DNA from: Hemibagrus wyckioides
Lineage: Eukaryota; Chordata; Actinopteri; Siluriformes; Bagridae
NCBI RefSeq assembly: GCF_019097595.1
Contig: NC_080710.1
Span: 5,911,780 to 5,975,779 of the forward strand
DNA: 64,000 nt
Direction of reading: 5' to 3'
Every line of letters starts with the position of its first letter. Positions within the stretch are counted from its first letter, which is position 1. The notes beneath the pieces were generated by a model that was not told the origin of the DNA, made no database searches, and was given only the letters and a program-made list of their open reading frames with translations. Made by a program: the position numbers and the translations under genes. Positions 60,917-64,000 of this stretch are shown here, in pieces.

Positions 60917-63900
60917 AGGAAACCACTTAGTTTCGAACGGGTTTACAGCTGATATAAATAAACATTTGATCACATTTGTACATCCTGTTGCATTGAGGAG
61001 GAAGCGACCAAGAAGACCAACAACATCTGACACCCATTCTCGGGTGAATTAACTACTTCTGACAGAAAAATCTCTCAAGTCACACTCTACTGCTATAATA
61101 CTGACAAGTAATGTAATAGTATGGCTAGTATAATAATGGTGATAAGTAAGAAATAAAACACACTTGACGTGCTTGTGCTTATAACCTATTGCACTAGGCT
61201 ATAGGACAATAATCAGTGATGTTTAGATGAAAGAGGAACCACCACAGATCAAGATATATCTCTCTACTCAAGCCTAGGGTGCGATACCGATTAACGTCAT
61301 ACATCTGATGATGCAGCAGTTGTGTGCTAACACTCCAGTGTCAAACTCTAACAAGCTATGTTGCTGGTATAAGCATAACTTAAAGTGAGAATGTAGGACT
61401 CGACACTTTTCTCAGCAGTTTTTACTATGTGAGAAACAGAAAAACATGTTCAGCTTCAGGTTTCGCTTCTATTACTTGATCTTCTACATAAAAAAATGTT
61501 CAGCATCAATCACAATGCTGATTTCGGTTCTGATTTATTTATTTGTTTGATTGTTTTCTTAGTTCAGCATTATTTGGAGTGCTTAAGAACTGCATAAGAA
61601 ACAACGATAGAAAACAACATTGAAAACAAAACATAACACAAGAGAATTGAAAAGGAAGTCCTGTTTCTATGCAAAGCCCTGGTCTGAACAGTTTAAATTT
61701 GAGTTAGACTTAGCCAACAGGAAATCCTGCAAGACTGTTACCACCCTCCTTCATACGCCAATTCGAAGGGTTGACTTTCAACAACTTGAATTTTACTATA
61801 TGATGTGAATTTTAAGAAAGTACAATGTTATTCTGACTTACTAACACAACATGTTAACAAGTGTTGGGCTGCTTCAAGCTCCCAGAACAGGTTCAATGCT
61901 TCTTGCTATATTTTTTACATGTCTCTGAAACTCAACTGGTTGGATCAAGCTATTCTTTCATTTGATATTTTGATGATGGTGGCATACAGTAGTACAACTA
62001 ATTCACAAAAAAATATGAATTTTCCATTTTTTATTTGTGAATTAATGAATTTCTTTAACAGAGGAAAAAAAAAATTGGGCATTTTCTATCCCGTATTTTT
62101 TCCAGCTTATATGCATGTGTCAACAGTGTAGATGATTCTGATTTACAGAAAAACACAAACTAGCAACTGAGATCTAAAACAAAATCTGATAACCTCAAAG
62201 CTCTAAAGTACACACACAAGATTTGTATAATCAAAATAGACCACCACAAAAATTACACGTCTTACACATGTGCATCATGAGACTGTGTAACTTTCAATTC
62301 TGAAATATTTCAGATGGACTGCACTATAACTGCAGCCTGCTGTTTGTGAGGATGTTCAGGCAAGTGAAAGGTTTTCTAAGGTCTGACGACCCTTCCATGC
62401 AGATCATGTTTATGCAAGCAGCGTTTCTCTGTGATTTAGTGTAAAACTCCCGTGACTCCAGCAAAAGTTTCCTGAAAATGTTAATATTGGGTGTTTGCTT
62501 TGTTTTTTTTACTCTTCCAGAACTTAAATATGATTAACATACCCTTGTAACTTACATTTTTAAAAATTCTTTTAATTATTGATCTGACATGATAGTCCAG
62601 CAGATTGAGTGACTACCTCACAACTCCTCATTATTTAATTCTTTGACTAATAAACATGTCTATGGTGGTTCCTGATAACATGTCTCCAAAAGCCATAGAC
62701 CTCTTAAATGTTTTCATTCTTATCCAAAATCCTACCCAGCAACAGTAGAGAAAAATATAAGAAAAAAAGCTACCTGCATGTCTTTCTGTTCATTTTCTAG
62801 GTTTGTGTTGTGCATTTAAATGAAAGGAAAACTCTGAATCAAGTGTGAAATTTCCCTTTGAGTAACTAAAGTTACTGAAAATTTTTAAAAGCTATATTAG
62901 AATTCAACAGGATGTCTAGGAATAGCTAACATTCTGTTTCTGATGGGTGTGTTCACTCTTCCGGGGGAGAGCAAAAGTTTACTTTTCTCTTTTAGAAAAA
63001 TTAAAAAAAAAAAATTAAATTAAAAAATTAACAACCTACATCATGCAACCACCTCGGTGACTGGAACATTCTGTGGTTTACATATGAAATCACACATTAG
63101 CCTACAACTGAGGGTGTTTACTAGCAGTAGGATAGCTAGAGACCAGAGTAGGTCATGAATTTCTTTCATTAAAATATTGTGATTCTAACACATTAGAATA
63201 ACCCCGGATGGTGTTTCACAGGTTCAAGATACTCTTTAGAAGATTTGAAATGCATGTTATACATTTCATTAACCATAAAAAAGCAGGAGTCTACAATGTA
63301 AGTGTTTCTAAATAGCAGACTATATAATGTGATTTTCTAACATTTGGTGGAAGTGGCCTTCCTTAAAAAAAAGAGGAATGAGTAGTCATCTTTTGACTTA
63401 CAGACTCAAAGATCAAATTTCACACAGGTTACATCAAAACATTTAATTTCTTTCAAATACACATACAATATGAAGCACAGTAGCACAAAACCACCTCAGT
63501 GAATGGAGCAGTTCATGAAATCTGTCCATGACTGAGGCTGCTTACCTCTGGCAGAATGACAATAATGACAATGTCGGTCGTTTTACAATATGACAAGCTT
63601 TATTTCCCAGAATATTTCATTTTAAAAAATTGATTTCATTCATTTGTTCAATCAGTACCTTAACCTTTTAATCAGTACCTTAACCTTTACTAGGTCATGT
63701 AGGATCCACAGCCTTTCCCAGCAGGAATACACCAGCATGTTTTTTTTTTGTTTGTTGTTTGGGTTTTTGTTTTGTTTTGTTTTTTTGGTTATTTCATTTT
63801 GTTTAGCTTGTTTTGTTTTGTTTTGTTTTGGGAGAAAAGGAATTGAAGAATGTAAAGGAAACCCAAATTATTTCACATTACAGGAGCTCAGAAAATGCAC

Positions 63901-64000
63901 CGTCAGAAAAAGTAAAACTTAAATACAAAATTTCTACTTAAAACAAATTCTAAAAATAAAGCTCAGTATCCAAAAACAAGGATAAAATATAAAACAGTAA
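60917..64000. other. Featureless end of window
   Basis: AT-rich, with short unrecognised frames only. 63050-63130 and 63488-63550 resemble each other ('accacctc-gtga-tgga-ca-ttc'), and a 19-20 bp unit with 'atcagtaccttaacctt' is doubled at about 63649-63690. A 3' UTR of a gene outside the window is possible, but I see no evidence for a coding exon. Confidence 0.45.

Noticed and set aside
60809..61052. Arginine/glutamate-rich or serine/leucine-rich proteins
   Set aside because: They are translations of a (GA)n microsatellite.

Overview
The window looks like AT-rich nuclear DNA from a teleost fish. The coding exons are separated by introns with GT/AG borders, and the spaces between genes are packed with repeats typical of fish: Tc1-like transposons, L2/CR1-like, L1-like and Tx1-like LINE remnants, pogo/Tigger-like and hAT-like MITEs, LTR-like units, minisatellites and simple repeats. 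The repeat style would fit an ostariophysan such as a catfish or characin, but the sequence alone does not fix the species.

The only recognisable host genes form a head-to-tail, plus-strand cluster of chemokine receptors. These are class A seven-transmembrane GPCRs of the CCR1/2/3/5-like group, possibly the teleost 'ccr12' type; I cannot settle orthology without a tree. I call them A to G in map order. A (4244-6989), C (29591-32231), F (50062-51911) and G (55602-58601) look intact. E (exon at 46066-47086) has an open receptor exon but no 5' exons of its own. B (16177-18316) and D (43784-44709) are pseudogenes. Two further relics are a 5' region without a body (about 640-1110) and a C-terminal scrap (49108-49168).

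Comparing the copies reveals a shared gene model that single open frames hide. There is a probable untranslated exon 1, then a tiny exon 2 that carries the start codon and 7-17 codons and ends in phase 2, then an intron of 0.8-2 kb, then one large exon 3 with all seven membrane helices. Joined this way the intact products are about 348-361 residues, normal for a CC chemokine receptor, with acidic tyrosine-containing N-termini and N-glycosylation sites.

Layout: 0-7 kb, 5' relic and gene A. 7-15 kb, transposon block: a Tc1 copy with both ends, then another Tc1 split by an LTR-like and an L2-like insertion, then an antisense LINE fragment. 15.2-21.9 kb, duplication unit 1 with pseudogene B. 21.9-28.7 kb, L1-like LINE, dispersed repeat, 33-bp minisatellite and Tc1 scrap. 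28.75-35.5 kb, duplication unit 2 with intact gene C. 35.5-41.5 kb, repeats including a 31-bp minisatellite, an LTR-like unit and a Tx1-like LINE. 41.5-58.6 kb, the dense D-E-F-G tandem. 58.6-64 kb, nested MITEs and otherwise featureless DNA.

The receptors presumably detect CC chemokines on leukocytes and signal through Gi. The cluster shows birth-and-death evolution: duplication, decay, likely gene conversion (G is a mosaic of E-like and F-like stretches), and a possible composite gene in which D's surviving start exon could splice to E's surviving receptor exon.
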